The notes under the pieces: generated by a model
Seen by the model: only the letters and a program-made list of their open reading frames with translations
Told to the model about the DNA's origin: nothing
Database searches by the model: none
Shown here: in pieces, positions 17,143 through 26,492 of the stretch
Layout: the number at the start of each line of letters is the position of its first letter
Position numbering within the stretch: position 1 is the first letter of the stretch
Assembly (NCBI GenBank): GCA_016709865.1
Contig: JADJLX010000005.1
Coordinates: forward strand, 1,116,001-1,180,000
DNA: 64,000 bases
From: Bacteroidales bacterium
GTDB taxonomy: Bacteria > Bacteroidota > Bacteroidia > Bacteroidales > VadinHA17
Direction of reading: 5' to 3'
Program-made: the position numbers and the translations under genes

Positions 17143-18615
17143 TTAATAATTTGGATCAGTTTTAGCTTTTAAACATAATGGAATTCTAACCTGAATAATT
17201 GTTCCCTCCCCGGGTTTGCCTGAAATTATAAACTCTCCACCGACAAGTAATATCCGCTCTCTCATCCCTGCCAATCCAAAAGATTTTGGATTTTCTATTT
17301 TTTCAGCTTCAATTCCCTTACCATTATCTTCAACAGTAACTTCCAGAATTTCACCGCGTATGGTTAAAATGACATGAACCTTTGTTGCCTTGGAATGCCG
17401 GACCACATTCGTTAAAGCCTCCTGTACAACTCTGAAGATTATCAATGCTGACTGACTGTCAATCTCTATTTCTTTAGGCACAAATGAAGTTTTACATAAA
17501 ATTCCTGATGTCCTGATGAACTCCTTTATCTGCCATTCAAGAGCAGGAATCAATCCCAGATCGTCGAGAATACTGGGACGTAATCCATACGAGATTTTCT
17601 GAATACTATCTATAGCTTCGTTCATGAGTAAGGTCATCTGCCGCAATTTATTCTCAACTGTGCGTGATTGAACACCAATTCTGGCTTTCAGCCATGCCAA
17701 ATCCATATTAAGGGCTGTAAGTTTCTGTCCCAGATCATCATGCAGATTTAAAGCGATTTGTGATCTTTCGTTTTCAAGAACTTCATTCATATGCTGATTA
17801 AGTTTCTCAAGAGAGTCTTTTGACTTCCGAAGTTCTGCTTCAGCTATCTTATGACTGGTGATGTCAAAATGTTCTGCCTGCAAATAAAGTAATTTACCGG
17901 AAGCATCCTTTACTTGCTTTGCCGAGACTAATGCCCAGAATTTTTCTCCGTTTTTTTTGTTCAGCTCAAATTCAGTAGGTGGCATATACCCGTTTTTTTC
18001 AAGAAGGCTGAGAACTTTTTCTCTGTCGGCAGGATCAGAGTATAGCATCTTTATGTTCGTTGAGACATCCTTAAGCAATGATTGAATATCAGGATACCCA
18101 TAAAGATCTGCATAAGCTTGATTTATTCTGAAAAAGCCTGATCCCGGCTTTGCCTGTGATATACCCATCATTGAGTTTTCAAACAAACTGCGGTATTCAT
18201 CAACTGATAGTTTAAGTTTTTCCAAAGTTGTCTTCAAATCTGTTGCATCTCTCAGAATTGTAATCGTCCGGTCTCTTCCTTCTGAATCTTTAAAAACTGA
18301 AGAAGTAAAATCAACCGGGAAGATTGTTCCATCCTTTCTCCTATACCTTAATTCCCCTGAAATTTTTCCGGTCTTTTCTCTCTCCAAAAGCAATAAAGGT
18401 ATCCTTTCATCACTTGGATCAAGTATACCGTCACGGCCAGCTTTAACGAATTCTTCAACACTATAACCAAACATTTTGCAGGCAGCAGGATTTGCTGATT
18501 GTATTCCACCATCAGTTGAAGTGATAAGAATAGCATCAATGCTGTTCTCAAAGATAGCTTTGTAAATATTCTCTGAATTATTTCGGTGCACCCCTCCCTG
18601 CTTACTTTCAGTCAT
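17143..18615 (-). CDS. NarX-type sensor histidine kinase, PAS-PAS-HisKA_3-HATPase
   Basis: An ATG at 18615 gives 490 residues; a TTG at 18717 would add 34 residues with a hydrophobic stretch but lacks support. Two PAS domains (about 15-130 and 135-260) precede a HisKA_3 dimerisation domain with ERSQIALNLHDDLGQK (His292) and an ATPase domain ending in KSFGLAGMRERILLVGG and GEGTIIQV. This subfamily phosphorylates NarL-type regulators, and one lies immediately downstream. The gene diverges from copA with about 190 bases between the starts, so copA is a candidate target, by inference only. Confidence 0.92.
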   Translation of the reverse strand: MTESKQGGVHRNNSENIYKAIFENSIDAILITSTDGGIQSANPAACKMFGYSVEEFVKAGRDGILDPSDERIPLLLLEREKTGKISGELRYRRKDGTIFPVDFTSSVFKDSEGRDRTITILRDATDLKTTLEKLKLSVDEYRSLFENSMMGISQAKPGSGFFRINQAYADLYGYPDIQSLLKDVSTNIKMLYSDPADREKVLSLLEKNGYMPPTEFELNKKNGEKFWALVSAKQVKDASGKLLYLQAEHFDITSHKIAEAELRKSKDSLEKLNQHMNEVLENERSQIALNLHDDLGQKLTALNMDLAWLKARIGVQSRTVENKLRQMTLLMNEAIDSIQKISYGLRPSILDDLGLIPALEWQIKEFIRTSGILCKTSFVPKEIEIDSQSALIIFRVVQEALTNVVRHSKATKVHVILTIRGEILEVTVEDNGKGIEAEKIENPKSFGLAGMRERILLVGGEFIISGKPGEGTIIQVRIPLCLKAKTDPNY

Positions 18616-18713
18616 TTTCAGAATATTATCAACATGTACTCCTGATTTCAACAATATACGAAATCCCTGAAATAAGATGATATTAATGTTGCATATTATT
18701 AATAGAAAACAAT

Positions 18714-18732
18714 CCAATGACTATTGAATGAC
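18714..18732. repeat. Short AATGAC repeat fragment, copy 5
   Basis: CCAATGACTATTGAATGAC is a short two-unit remnant of the repeat seen downstream of the other signalling genes, here in the divergent region between the NarX-type kinase and copA. Confidence 0.6.
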
Positions 18733-18772
18733 TTTAAGATGTTCTGCAAACATCCGGAGAAGATAATTGTTA

Positions 18773-18780
18773 TACTTTTG
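18773..18780 (+). promoter_or_regulatory. Candidate -7 box for copA
   Basis: TACTTTTG matches TAnnTTTG, 26 bases before the chosen ATG at 18806. No good -33 TTTG is seen, which would suit an activated promoter. It overlaps an alternative upstream start at 18767, making that start unlikely. Confidence 0.45.
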
Positions 18781-18805
18781 TAAATCGCATTTAAAAACAC
18801 AGTTA

Positions 18806-21244
18806 ATGACTAAATCAAAAAGTGCAATGATGCCCGTAACAGGCTTATCGTGCAGCAATTGCGCTCTTACAATAGAAACAAACCTTCGAAAGGTAAACGG
18901 AATTGAAGTCGCATCAGTAGATTTTGCCGGGGAGAAACTCAATGTTGTTTTTGATACTGAGGTTCTCAGTGAAAAAGATATTATTGATTCTGTCAGGAAG
19001 ATAGGTTATGGTGTTGCCGTAGGAAACCTTGAACTGCCGGTTACCGGTATGCAGGATAATACAGATGCCCTCTCCCTTGAGAAAATAGTCGGAAAACAAG
19101 ACGGCGTGGTCTCATGTAAGGTAAGTTATGGTTCGGAGCTCATTCTGATTCAGTATATCCCGGGAATGATAACCGTTGCGCAAATTGCCGCAACAATACA
19201 GAAAGCAGGGTTTGGAATCATTCAGGCTGCTGAAAATGAAGAGCTTGAAGATATTGAGGCAAAGGTGCGTACATCAGAATTGAAAAGGCAGTTGCAACTT
19301 TTAATAGTCGGACTGATCTTTACTATTCCACTGATAGTATTCAGTATGTCGCATGACTTTGCGGATATAAGTTTCAAATACGATCATCTTGCCATGCTTG
19401 TCGCAGCAACTGTTGTCCAGTTTATTGTGGGCTGGCAGTTCTATAAGGGAGCATACAAAAGCCTCAGAATGGGCGGGGCCAATATGGATGTTCTCATTAT
19501 GCTTGGCTCATCTGTAGCATACTTTTCGAGTCTGCTTGTTGTAACTGGTATCATTAGTAGTCCACATGTATATTTCGAAACAAGCGCTTCCATTATAACT
19601 CTCATAAGATTAGGCAAATATCTCGAGACCAGGGCTAAAGGAAAAACTTCCGAAGCATTAAAAGCGCTTATGGGTTTAAGTGCAAGAAAAGCAACTGTTT
19701 TAAGAGACGGAAACGAGGTTGAGCTCGGTATTGAACAGGTCATTGTCGGGGATACGATAGTTGTCCGTCCGGGTGAAAAAATTCCGGTTGATGGTATCAT
19801 TTCAGAAGGCAGGTCAGCATTCGATGAGTCAATGATTACAGGTGAATCAATGCCTGTTATAAAAGGGCCGGGTGACGAGGTAATCGGGGCAACAATAAAC
19901 AGGGAGGGCTTAATAAAATTTGAGGCCACAAAGATTGGCAAAAACACCACCCTCTCTCAGATAATCAATCTGGTACAGAATGCTCAGGCCAGTAAAGCAC
20001 CTATCCAAAAGCTCACCGATGAGATTAGCAGATATTTTGTTCCAATAATTATAGGAATAGCAATCGTTACCTTCACCGGATGGATATTTCTGGCCGGTCA
20101 GAGCTGGACAATAGCCATGATGAATGCAATTGCTGTACTTGTTATAGCTTGCCCGTGTGCTATCGGTCTTGCTACTCCAACTGCCATAATGGTTGGATCA
20201 TCAAAAGGAGCTGAAAATGGTATTCTCTTCAAAAACAGTGAAATACTTGAACGTGCCGGGAAAGTAAATGTTGTTGTTCTTGATAAAACAGGAACAATAA
20301 CAAAGGGAGAACCGGAGGTTACCGACATTATTTCTCTCACACAGATTAATAAGGATGAGTTGTTATCTCTTGCTGCCAGTGCTGAAAAAGGCTCAGAACA
20401 TCCTTTAGGCAGGGCTATTGTCAAAGCTGCTGAAGCGAAAGGACTGACACTTACAGATACAGATCAGTTCAAGGCAGTTGGCGGATTTGGAATCAGAGCC
20501 TTAACAGGAAACCAGTCGATAATAATAGGCAATCTGCGTATGATGCAAAATGAGGGCATCAATACTGAAGCAATTCAGGATGAAATCTTAAAATTACAGA
20601 GAGAAGGCAAAACAGTAATGATCATTTCCACGGCTGCAGCAAATACTACTGACAAGTTTATCCCCGCGGGGATATTGGCAATGGCCGACACTGTAAAGCC
20701 CGGTGCGAGGGAAGCGATAGCAGGATTGAAGCATATGGGAATGGAGATCCTGATGATCACAGGTGATAATCAGGCAACTGCTGATGCTATTGCAAAACAG
20801 GTAGGCATTGAACGTGTAATAGCTGAAGTACTTCCGGGCGGCAAGGCTGATGCGGTGAAAAAAATACAAGGAACAGAAACTTCAGGCAAATCTCCCCGTC
20901 TGCAGGTAGCAATGGTTGGCGATGGAATAAACGATGCTCCGGCGCTTGCCCAGGCTGATGTAGGGATCGCTATTGGTACCGGGACCGACATTGCAATAGC
21001 CGCTGCAGGTATTACACTCATCAGCGGAGATCTTTCAGGTATTGCAAAAGCTATATCATTATCAAGAGGGACTTCCCGGACAATAGTCCAGAACCTGATA
21101 TGGGCATTCTTTTATAATGTCGCCCTGATACCAGTTGCCGCTTTCGGCTTACTTATTCCGATGTTTGCTGCAGGTGCAATGGCTTTCAGTTCAATTTTTG
21201 TTGTGACAAACAGCCTCCGGCTCAGGGCTTATAAAGTAGGTTAA
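18806..21244 (+). CDS. copA: Copper-translocating P1B-type ATPase
   Basis: A heavy-metal ATPase of 812 residues from the ATG at 18806. The first HMA domain has GLSCSNC (Cys16, Cys19). A second HMA-like domain follows, but its metal loop reads GMQDNTDA with no Cys pair, so it cannot bind Cu(I) in the usual way. The core has TGES, the membrane metal site CPC (449-451, in [15 protein letters not shown]), DKTGT (Asp493), the SEHPLG motif and [12 protein letters not shown] with a CxxC HMA domain indicates Cu(I) export. It is divergent from the NarX-type kinase; no copper chaperone or CopY/CueR gene is adjacent. N-terminal residues before the HMA domain are few, favouring this start. Confidence 0.95.
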   Translation: MTKSKSAMMPVTGLSCSNCALTIETNLRKVNGIEVASVDFAGEKLNVVFDTEVLSEKDIIDSVRKIGYGVAVGNLELPVTGMQDNTDALSLEKIVGKQDGVVSCKVSYGSELILIQYIPGMITVAQIAATIQKAGFGIIQAAENEELEDIEAKVRTSELKRQLQLLIVGLIFTIPLIVFSMSHDFADISFKYDHLAMLVAATVVQFIVGWQFYKGAYKSLRMGGANMDVLIMLGSSVAYFSSLLVVTGIISSPHVYFETSASIITLIRLGKYLETRAKGKTSEALKALMGLSARKATVLRDGNEVELGIEQVIVGDTIVVRPGEKIPVDGIISEGRSAFDESMITGESMPVIKGPGDEVIGATINREGLIKFEATKIGKNTTLSQIINLVQNAQASKAPIQKLTDEISRYFVPIIIGIAIVTFTGWIFLAGQSWTIAMMNAIAVLVIACPCAIGLATPTAIMVGSSKGAENGILFKNSEILERAGKVNVVVLDKTGTITKGEPEVTDIISLTQINKDELLSLAASAEKGSEHPLGRAIVKAAEAKGLTLTDTDQFKAVGGFGIRALTGNQSIIIGNLRMMQNEGINTEAIQDEILKLQREGKTVMIISTAAANTTDKFIPAGILAMADTVKPGAREAIAGLKHMGMEILMITGDNQATADAIAKQVGIERVIAEVLPGGKADAVKKIQGTETSGKSPRLQVAMVGDGINDAPALAQADVGIAIGTGTDIAIAAAGITLISGDLSGIAKAISLSRGTSRTIVQNLIWAFFYNVALIPVAAFGLLIPMFAAGAMAFSSIFVVTNSLRLRAYKVG

Positions 21245-21325
21245 TTTCATCAATATCTTTTTATTGTTTTTCTGTGCATTTAAGTATAAATTTACGGATG
21301 CTGAAAACAAATAAAAGAAGATACC

Positions 21326-22547
21326 ATGAAAAAACTATGCCTACTATTCAGTGTATTATTTACACTTATTATCCTGAGTACCAGCGACTCATTTTCCCAG
21401 GATTGGCCTCAGTGGCGCGGAATAAACCGTGACAGTAAAGTTATAGGATTCAAGGCTCCTTCTACCTGGCCGGCCACACTGAAACAGGAATGGAAAGTAA
21501 CTGTGGGAACTGGTGATGCAACCCCGATACTTGTTGGAAAAAACATATACCTCAACACCCGGCAGGGCACTGATGAGGTGGTTATGTGTCTCGATGCCGC
21601 CACAGGTAAAGAGAACTGGAGATATCAGTATCCATCAATGGCCGTTACAGGTGCTGCAGGCTCACACCCCGGACCCAGAAGCACTCCTGCGTATGCCGAT
21701 GGCAAAATTGTAACCTTTTGGTGCAGCAGCCATTCTTAATTGTCTTGATGCCAAAACAGGAAAACTTTTATGGAAAAGAGAAAATCCGACAAACGCAGTT
21801 CCACAGTTCTTTACAGGAATGTCGCCACTAATCGTTGACAACATTTGTATTGCCCATGTAGGAACAAAAGATAACGGGGAAGTTCTGGCTCTCGATCTGA
21901 AAACAGGTGCCGAAAAGTGGAAAATGTCAGGAGACGGACCGGCATATGCCTCTCCTTCAATTATGGTAGTGGATGGTAAAAAACATATTATTGTACAGAC
22001 AGAAAAGAACCTTATGGCTCTAAGCCTGTCAGACGGAAAATCACTCTGGCTATATGCCACACCGGTACAGCAAAGATTTTACAACTGTGTCAGTCCGTAT
22101 ATCGATGGCCAGACAATTTATCTGACCGGTCAGGGAAACGGTATGAGAGCTCTGAAAGTTGAAAAGGCAGGAAATGAGTATGTTACAAAAGAAGTTTGGA
22201 GTAATCCTGAAGTTGGCGCAAAGTGGAACACACCTGTACTTGTAAATGGTTTCCTGTATGGTTTTACTGATCAGAAAAGAATTTATTGTCTGAATGCTTC
22301 AACCGGAGCAACTGCATGGATAGATAATGCGGTAAACAACGATTTTTCTACAATTGTCGATTGCGGAAATCTTATTATCGGTCTCACCAGTACAGACAAC
22401 CTGATAGTTCTGAAGCCGGAATCTGCAGCATATACTGAAGTTGTTAAATATAAAGTATCTGAAACTCCGATTTATGCTTTCCCTGTAGTTGCAGGAAATA
22501 CGATTTACATTAAGGATGCTGAAACTCTGACGTTATACACTCTCTAA
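21326..22547 (+). pseudogene. Exported PQQ-type beta-propeller protein, split by a one-base frameshift
   Basis: The first piece (21326-21739) starts with a signal peptide and reads PQWRG and CLDAATGKENWRY, typical of PQQ-dehydrogenase-like propellers in which blades carry D-AxTGxxxW. It breaks after KIVTF. Removing one T from the TTTT run at 21716-21719 restores GAAAILNCLDAKTGKLLW and joins the second piece, which runs to 22547 with further blades (LDLKTGAEKW, LNASTGATAW). The joined product is about 406 residues, a normal length for the family. No PQQ or metal-binding residues were confirmed. The break may be a sequencing error. Confidence 0.85.
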
Positions 22548-22548
22548 G

Positions 22549-22715
22549 GCTCGGCGAAGTCTCCTGACTTCGCCGGATACATAATGTAGTCTTCAGACTA
22601 CAAATTACTTGAAATAACAACTTTGATTGCTCGGCGAAGTCTCCTGACTTCGCCGAATATTTAATGTAGTCTTCAGACTACAAATTACTTGAAGCGAAGT
22701 CTGGAGACTTCGCTT
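22549..22715. repeat. Stacked hairpins: 80-bp tandem repeat with five palindromes
   Basis: Two copies of an 80-bp-spaced unit each hold CGGCGAAGTC-TCCT-GACTTCGCCG (22552-22575, 22632-22655) and GTAGTCTTCAGACTAC (22586-22601, 22666-22681). A fifth palindrome, arms AAGCGAAGTCT and AGACTTCGCTT, is at 22692-22715. The stretch fills the gap between the convergent PQQ-propeller and cdaA genes and probably blocks read-through both ways. Confidence 0.85.
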
Positions 22716-22746
22716 AGCACTAGGAAAGAGACTTAATCTTCCTCCC

Positions 22747-22774
22747 TACGCTTTACGCTTTACGCTCTACGCTT
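22747..22774. repeat. Heptamer tandem repeat, four units of TACGCTT
   Basis: Four direct units (TACGCTT, with one TACGCTC) lie just downstream of the cdaA stop. They share the 7-bp period of the arrays at 4655 and 61399. Confidence 0.8.
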
Positions 22775-22799
22775 GTCTTTATCCTTTTGTCTTTTATCT

Positions 22800-23576
22800 T
22801 CACCATTCCTTCTCCATCAGCAATATGTTTCTCAACTCGTTGGGAGAAATATTCTCTCTGATTTCGCCTTCTTCAACAACCGAGATATAACCAGTCTCTT
22901 CTGATATGACAATTATAAGAGCATCTGAATGTTCTGACATGCCTATTGCGGCTCTGTGCCGCATACCAAAGCGGGGATCGACGTCAACACGTTCAGTTGT
23001 TGGTAAAGGACACCGTGCAGCCAGTATTTTATGCCCTTCAATCAGAACGGCACCATCGTGCAGCGGGGTATTTTTAAAGAATATAGTCTCCAGTAGGTCT
23101 GCCCTTATCTGGGCCCTGATTATTTCACCGCCGTCGGAATAGAGGTCAAGACTGCTTTTCCTTCCGATCACGATCAGTGCACCTGTATTTTTTGATGCCA
23201 TTTTTTCGCAAGCCCTTACAATTTCTTCTGCTTCTTTCGGACTACCATTGTCATTTCCTACTGCTGAGAAAAACCGGCTGACAGAAAACCTGCTGCCTGT
23301 AATATATCTGTTCCCGAGAACCAGAAGGAATCTTCTTACCTCCTGTTGAAATACAATTATAAGTGCAAGTACACCAACACCTATCACTTGTCCCAGGAGC
23401 GCACTTATCAGCTCCATATTCAGTGCCTTAACGATAATCCAGAATAAGTAAATGAAGAATATCGCAATAAATATTGTGAAAGCAGCAGTGCCTCTTATTA
23501 TCCTGTAAATCTGAAAAAAGATTAAAGCAACCAGAAAAATATCTATAATATCAAGTACTGTAATATGAAAAGGCAT
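22800..23576 (-). CDS. cdaA: Diadenylate cyclase CdaA (c-di-AMP synthesis)
   Basis: The 258 residues make c-di-AMP from two ATP. Three N-terminal membrane helices (about 8-80) are followed by a DAC domain with the two hallmark motifs, DGA (174-176, in NTPLHDGAVLIE) and RHR (206-208, in GMRHRAAIGMSE). This is the standard membrane-bound CdaA layout and length. The usual regulator CdaR is not adjacent. The gene precedes nothing on its strand until the stacked hairpins; folP lies upstream on the same strand with a 78-base gap, as often in Bacteroidota. Confidence 0.95.
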   Translation of the reverse strand: MPFHITVLDIIDIFLVALIFFQIYRIIRGTAAFTIFIAIFFIYLFWIIVKALNMELISALLGQVIGVGVLALIIVFQQEVRRFLLVLGNRYITGSRFSVSRFFSAVGNDNGSPKEAEEIVRACEKMASKNTGALIVIGRKSSLDLYSDGGEIIRAQIRADLLETIFFKNTPLHDGAVLIEGHKILAARCPLPTTERVDVDPRFGMRHRAAIGMSEHSDALIIVISEETGYISVVEEGEIRENISPNELRNILLMEKEW

Positions 23577-23654
23577 AATTAGGGTTATTATAAAATTATA
23601 TCATATAGAAACACGCTGGAAGACCGGAGACCGGAGACCGACTCTGCATTTACT

Positions 23655-24506
23655 TCAGTCTTCGGTCTTCGGACTTCTTCTAACAAGTTTCACCACCTGA
23701 ACTGCTTCCTTAACATCATGAACTCTCAGTATATCAGCACCATTGGCTACAGCTAATGCATTGAGTGCTGTGGTACCATTCAATGCCTCTTCAGCTGAAA
23801 TACCGAGTGTTTTCCAGATCATCGATTTACGCGAAACACCAACCATTACGGGTAGTCCTGCCACAGAAAATTCATTAAGCCGTCGCAGCATCTCAAAATT
23901 ATGATCTGCTGTCTTGCCAAATCCAAATCCGGGATCAATGATAATATCCTTTACACCAAGTATCCTGAGTTTGTAGATCCTGTCGCCAAACCATCTGAGT
24001 ATATCTGCCACCACATCATCGTATACAGGATTATCCTGCATAGTACGAGGATTACCCTGCATATGCATTATAACATAGGGAACATTGAGTTTTGCAACGA
24101 TACCAAACATCTCTAAATCGGCTTCACCGCCTGAAATATCGTTTATAATGTGAGCTCCATTATCTTCCACAGCTCTGCAGGCTATACCCGATCGGAATGT
24201 ATCAACCGAGATTATTGCTCCGGGAAATTCAGAGGATACCAGTTTCACTGCTTTCAGCACCCTCTTGCTCTCCTCCTCCTCAGTAACAATAGCCGCACCC
24301 GGCCGGGAAGAATAACCTCCAATATCAATAATATCTGCACCTTCTTCAAGCATTTCAGAAGCTTTCTTTAAAATCGCAGAGTCGGAATTATATCGGCTTC
24401 CCTTATAGAAAGAGTCAGGAGTTATATTCAGAATCCCCATCACTTTTGGAGTGTCAAGGTCAATCAGTTTTCCTCCGGAATTTATATATCGTGGTTTGTC
24501 CTGCAA
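23655..24506 (-). CDS. folP: Dihydropteroate synthase
   Basis: The 283 residues catalyse the folate step that joins p-aminobenzoate to the pterin diphosphate. TIM-barrel motifs of the family are intact: MGILNITPDSF, IDIGGYSSRPGA, INDISGG, PYVIMHMQGNPRTMQ, IIDPGFGFGKT and GVSRKSMI. The length is normal. It sits upstream of cdaA on the same strand, a common Bacteroidota pairing, and diverges from tmk. Its last codons overlap a short inverted repeat (GACCGGAG units at 23622-23640 against the 3' end of the gene). Confidence 0.96.
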   Translation of the reverse strand: MQDKPRYINSGGKLIDLDTPKVMGILNITPDSFYKGSRYNSDSAILKKASEMLEEGADIIDIGGYSSRPGAAIVTEEEESKRVLKAVKLVSSEFPGAIISVDTFRSGIACRAVEDNGAHIINDISGGEADLEMFGIVAKLNVPYVIMHMQGNPRTMQDNPVYDDVVADILRWFGDRIYKLRILGVKDIIIDPGFGFGKTADHNFEMLRRLNEFSVAGLPVMVGVSRKSMIWKTLGISAEEALNGTTALNALAVANGADILRVHDVKEAVQVVKLVRRSPKTED

Positions 24507-24586
24507 AGTATTTAATTATTATCAGACGAATTTAGTGATTTTTATTAATTCATGCTGCTCCCCTTTTATCTTTGCCCTGCTGTTAT

Positions 24587-24594
24587 TACATTTG
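24587..24594 (+). promoter_or_regulatory. Candidate -7 box for tmk operon
   Basis: TACATTTG matches TAnnTTTG, 23 bases before the tmk ATG at 24617. A TTTG at 24571 is too close to act as a -33 box. Confidence 0.4.
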
Positions 24595-24616
24595 TGATTC
24601 AGGAAAAAGTTGAAAG

Positions 24617-25303
24617 ATGAAGCTTTTTGTTATAGAGGGAGTTGATGGTGCAGGGAAATCAACACAGATTAAAATGTTGCATAACTTTTTTGCAGAGAAA
24701 GGCTACAAATGCGAATATTTGCACTTTCCAAGAACAGACGACCCCTATTTCGGTGAGCTGATTGCAAGGTTTCTGAGAGGTGAATTTGGTACTCTTAATG
24801 AAGTAGATCCATATCTGGTGGCAATGCTTTATGCCGGCGACAGAAAAGATGCCTCAGAGATTATCCGAAACTGGCTTAAGGAAGGAAAAATAGTACTGCT
24901 CGACAGGTATACATATTCAAACATAGCATACCAGTGCGCAAAGATCAATGATGTTAAAGCTCAGGTGAAGCTAATGAAATGGATCCTTTCGCTGGAATTC
25001 AGCCACTTTGCCATTCCAAAACCAGATCTTAATATTTTTCTTGATGTTCCGTTCGAATTCACTGAGAGAAAACTGCTTAATGCAAGAACTGGTGATGACA
25101 GGAGTTACCTGAACGGCACACGCGACATTCATGAGGAGAGTCTGATATTTCAGAAAAACGTGAGGGATATTTATTTCAGGGTTGCACAGGATGACGACAG
25201 ACTTGCATTAGTAGATTGCGGCACAAAAGACGGAAAGATGCTCTCTCCGCCCGAGATCTTCAATCTTATTGTTAAAATATTGAAATACAGAAACTTTGTC
25301 TAG
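24617..25303 (+). CDS. tmk: Thymidylate kinase
   Basis: This is a 228-residue nucleoside monophosphate kinase, dTMP to dTDP. The P-loop GVDGAGKST is at residues 8-16, the DR-Y/Q segment reads LLDRYTYSNIAYQ, and LNIFLDVP and the lid TGDDRSYLNG follow. It is slightly longer than the E. coli enzyme. Its stop is one base before the ATG of the DoxX gene, so the two are co-transcribed, probably with tpiA. Confidence 0.93.
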   Translation: MKLFVIEGVDGAGKSTQIKMLHNFFAEKGYKCEYLHFPRTDDPYFGELIARFLRGEFGTLNEVDPYLVAMLYAGDRKDASEIIRNWLKEGKIVLLDRYTYSNIAYQCAKINDVKAQVKLMKWILSLEFSHFAIPKPDLNIFLDVPFEFTERKLLNARTGDDRSYLNGTRDIHEESLIFQKNVRDIYFRVAQDDDRLALVDCGTKDGKMLSPPEIFNLIVKILKYRNFV

Positions 25304-25304
25304 G

Positions 25305-26417
25305 ATGAGGATATTAAAAATAGTTGCCAGGATTATTGTTGGACTCACATTCATCTTCTCGGGTTTTGTTAAAGCAGTTGACCCGTTTGGATCAGCTTAT
25401 AAATTCCATGATTATTTTCAGGCCTTTGACCTCGGATTCCTAAAATCACTAAGCCTGCCGCTGGCAATCCTGCTATGCACCGCCGAATTCATCGCAGGTT
25501 TTGCGGTGCTGTCAGGAATAAGACAGAAAACCGGTATCTGGGTTGTGATTTTGCTTATGGCTATTTTCACTCCGCTTACTTTCATTCTTGCACTAACAAA
25601 CCCTGTCTCCGACTGTGGCTGTTTCGGCGATGCAATACATCTTACCAACTGGCAGACTTTCTGGAAAAATATTGTTATTGTTTCGTTTGCCATCGTCTTA
25701 TTCGCCAACAGGAAACTGATGAAAAGTCTCTTTAAATCATCAGCTGAATGGGCAATCATCTCAGCAATTATTTTACTTTTTACCTTGTTTTCTTTCTATA
25801 ACCTAAGATATCTTCCTGTTATCGACTTTTTACCATATAAAACCGGAGTAAAAATAGCCGATAAGATGATAATGCCTGAAGGAGTGGCGGCAGATGAGTA
25901 TCATACAACTTTCATATATGAGAAGGACGGCATACAAAAAGAATTTGAGCTCAGCAATTATCCCGCAAACGACACAACATGGCACTTCATTGATCAGAAA
26001 TCTGTACTGGTGAAAAAAGGATATCAGCCCCCCATTCATGATTTTGTAATTTCTTCGGCAACCGGTGATGACCTGACCCAGAAAATATTATCAGAAAAGG
26101 GATACTCAGTATTGATGGTAACAAAAAAACTGGCAGAAGCAGGAGAAGATCATTTGTCAGATGGATTTGAGTTCGGAAGATTCTGTATTGTAAACGGAAT
26201 AGGATTTTACATACTTACTTCTTCAGGCTCTGATGAGGTAAAAAGCTATGAGAACGGATTACAATTCTGTTCAGCTGACGAGACAACTCTGAAGACAATG
26301 GTCAGATCTAATCCGGGCTATTTGCTGCTTAGAGATGGTACAATAATAGGTAAATGGTCATGGGCTAATCTCCCCTCGAACGAATGGTTTGAAAAATTAA
26401 CAAGTGAAAGTAAATAA
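25305..26417 (+). CDS. DoxX-family membrane protein with thioredoxin-like C terminus (BT_3928-like)
   Basis: The ATG at 25305, one base after tmk, is preferred to a TTG at 25296. The first about 140 residues are a DoxX/MauE-like four-helix membrane domain (SGFVKAVDPFGSAYKFHDYF; a conserved DCGCFGDAI loop). After a further helix, residues about 190-370 resemble a thioredoxin-like fold with NPGYLLLRDGTIIGKWS at the end, but without a CxxC pair. The same kind of protein is found next to tpiA in Bacteroides. It is probably an inner-membrane redox-linked protein; its substrate is unknown. Confidence 0.85.
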   Translation: MRILKIVARIIVGLTFIFSGFVKAVDPFGSAYKFHDYFQAFDLGFLKSLSLPLAILLCTAEFIAGFAVLSGIRQKTGIWVVILLMAIFTPLTFILALTNPVSDCGCFGDAIHLTNWQTFWKNIVIVSFAIVLFANRKLMKSLFKSSAEWAIISAIILLFTLFSFYNLRYLPVIDFLPYKTGVKIADKMIMPEGVAADEYHTTFIYEKDGIQKEFELSNYPANDTTWHFIDQKSVLVKKGYQPPIHDFVISSATGDDLTQKILSEKGYSVLMVTKKLAEAGEDHLSDGFEFGRFCIVNGIGFYILTSSGSDEVKSYENGLQFCSADETTLKTMVRSNPGYLLLRDGTIIGKWSWANLPSNEWFEKLTSESK

Positions 26418-26428
26418 TTTGATAACTT

Positions 26429-26455
26429 TAGGCACTCTAGGCACTCTAGGCACTT
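26429..26455. repeat. Nonamer tandem repeat, three units of TAGGCACTC
   Basis: Three adjacent 9-bp units lie between the DoxX gene and tpiA, which are otherwise closely spaced. No other feature is seen in the 75-base gap. Confidence 0.75.
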
Positions 26456-26492
26456 ATATTTAACTTTATATATTATTTAAAATTTGACTTAT

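Noticed and set aside
18616-18717. Membrane-anchored form of the NarX-type kinase starting at TTG 18717
   Set aside because: It would begin with TTG inside a repeat (AATGAC fragment); the ATG at 18615 gives a clean soluble PAS kinase. It is kept only as a possibility.
22549-22715. Riboswitch in the stacked-hairpin region
   Set aside because: It lies downstream of both neighbouring genes, not in a leader, and has no known aptamer pattern.
25296-25304. Overlapping TTG start for the DoxX gene
   Set aside because: The ATG at 25305 directly follows the tmk stop and begins the usual hydrophobic N terminus; no reason to prefer TTG.
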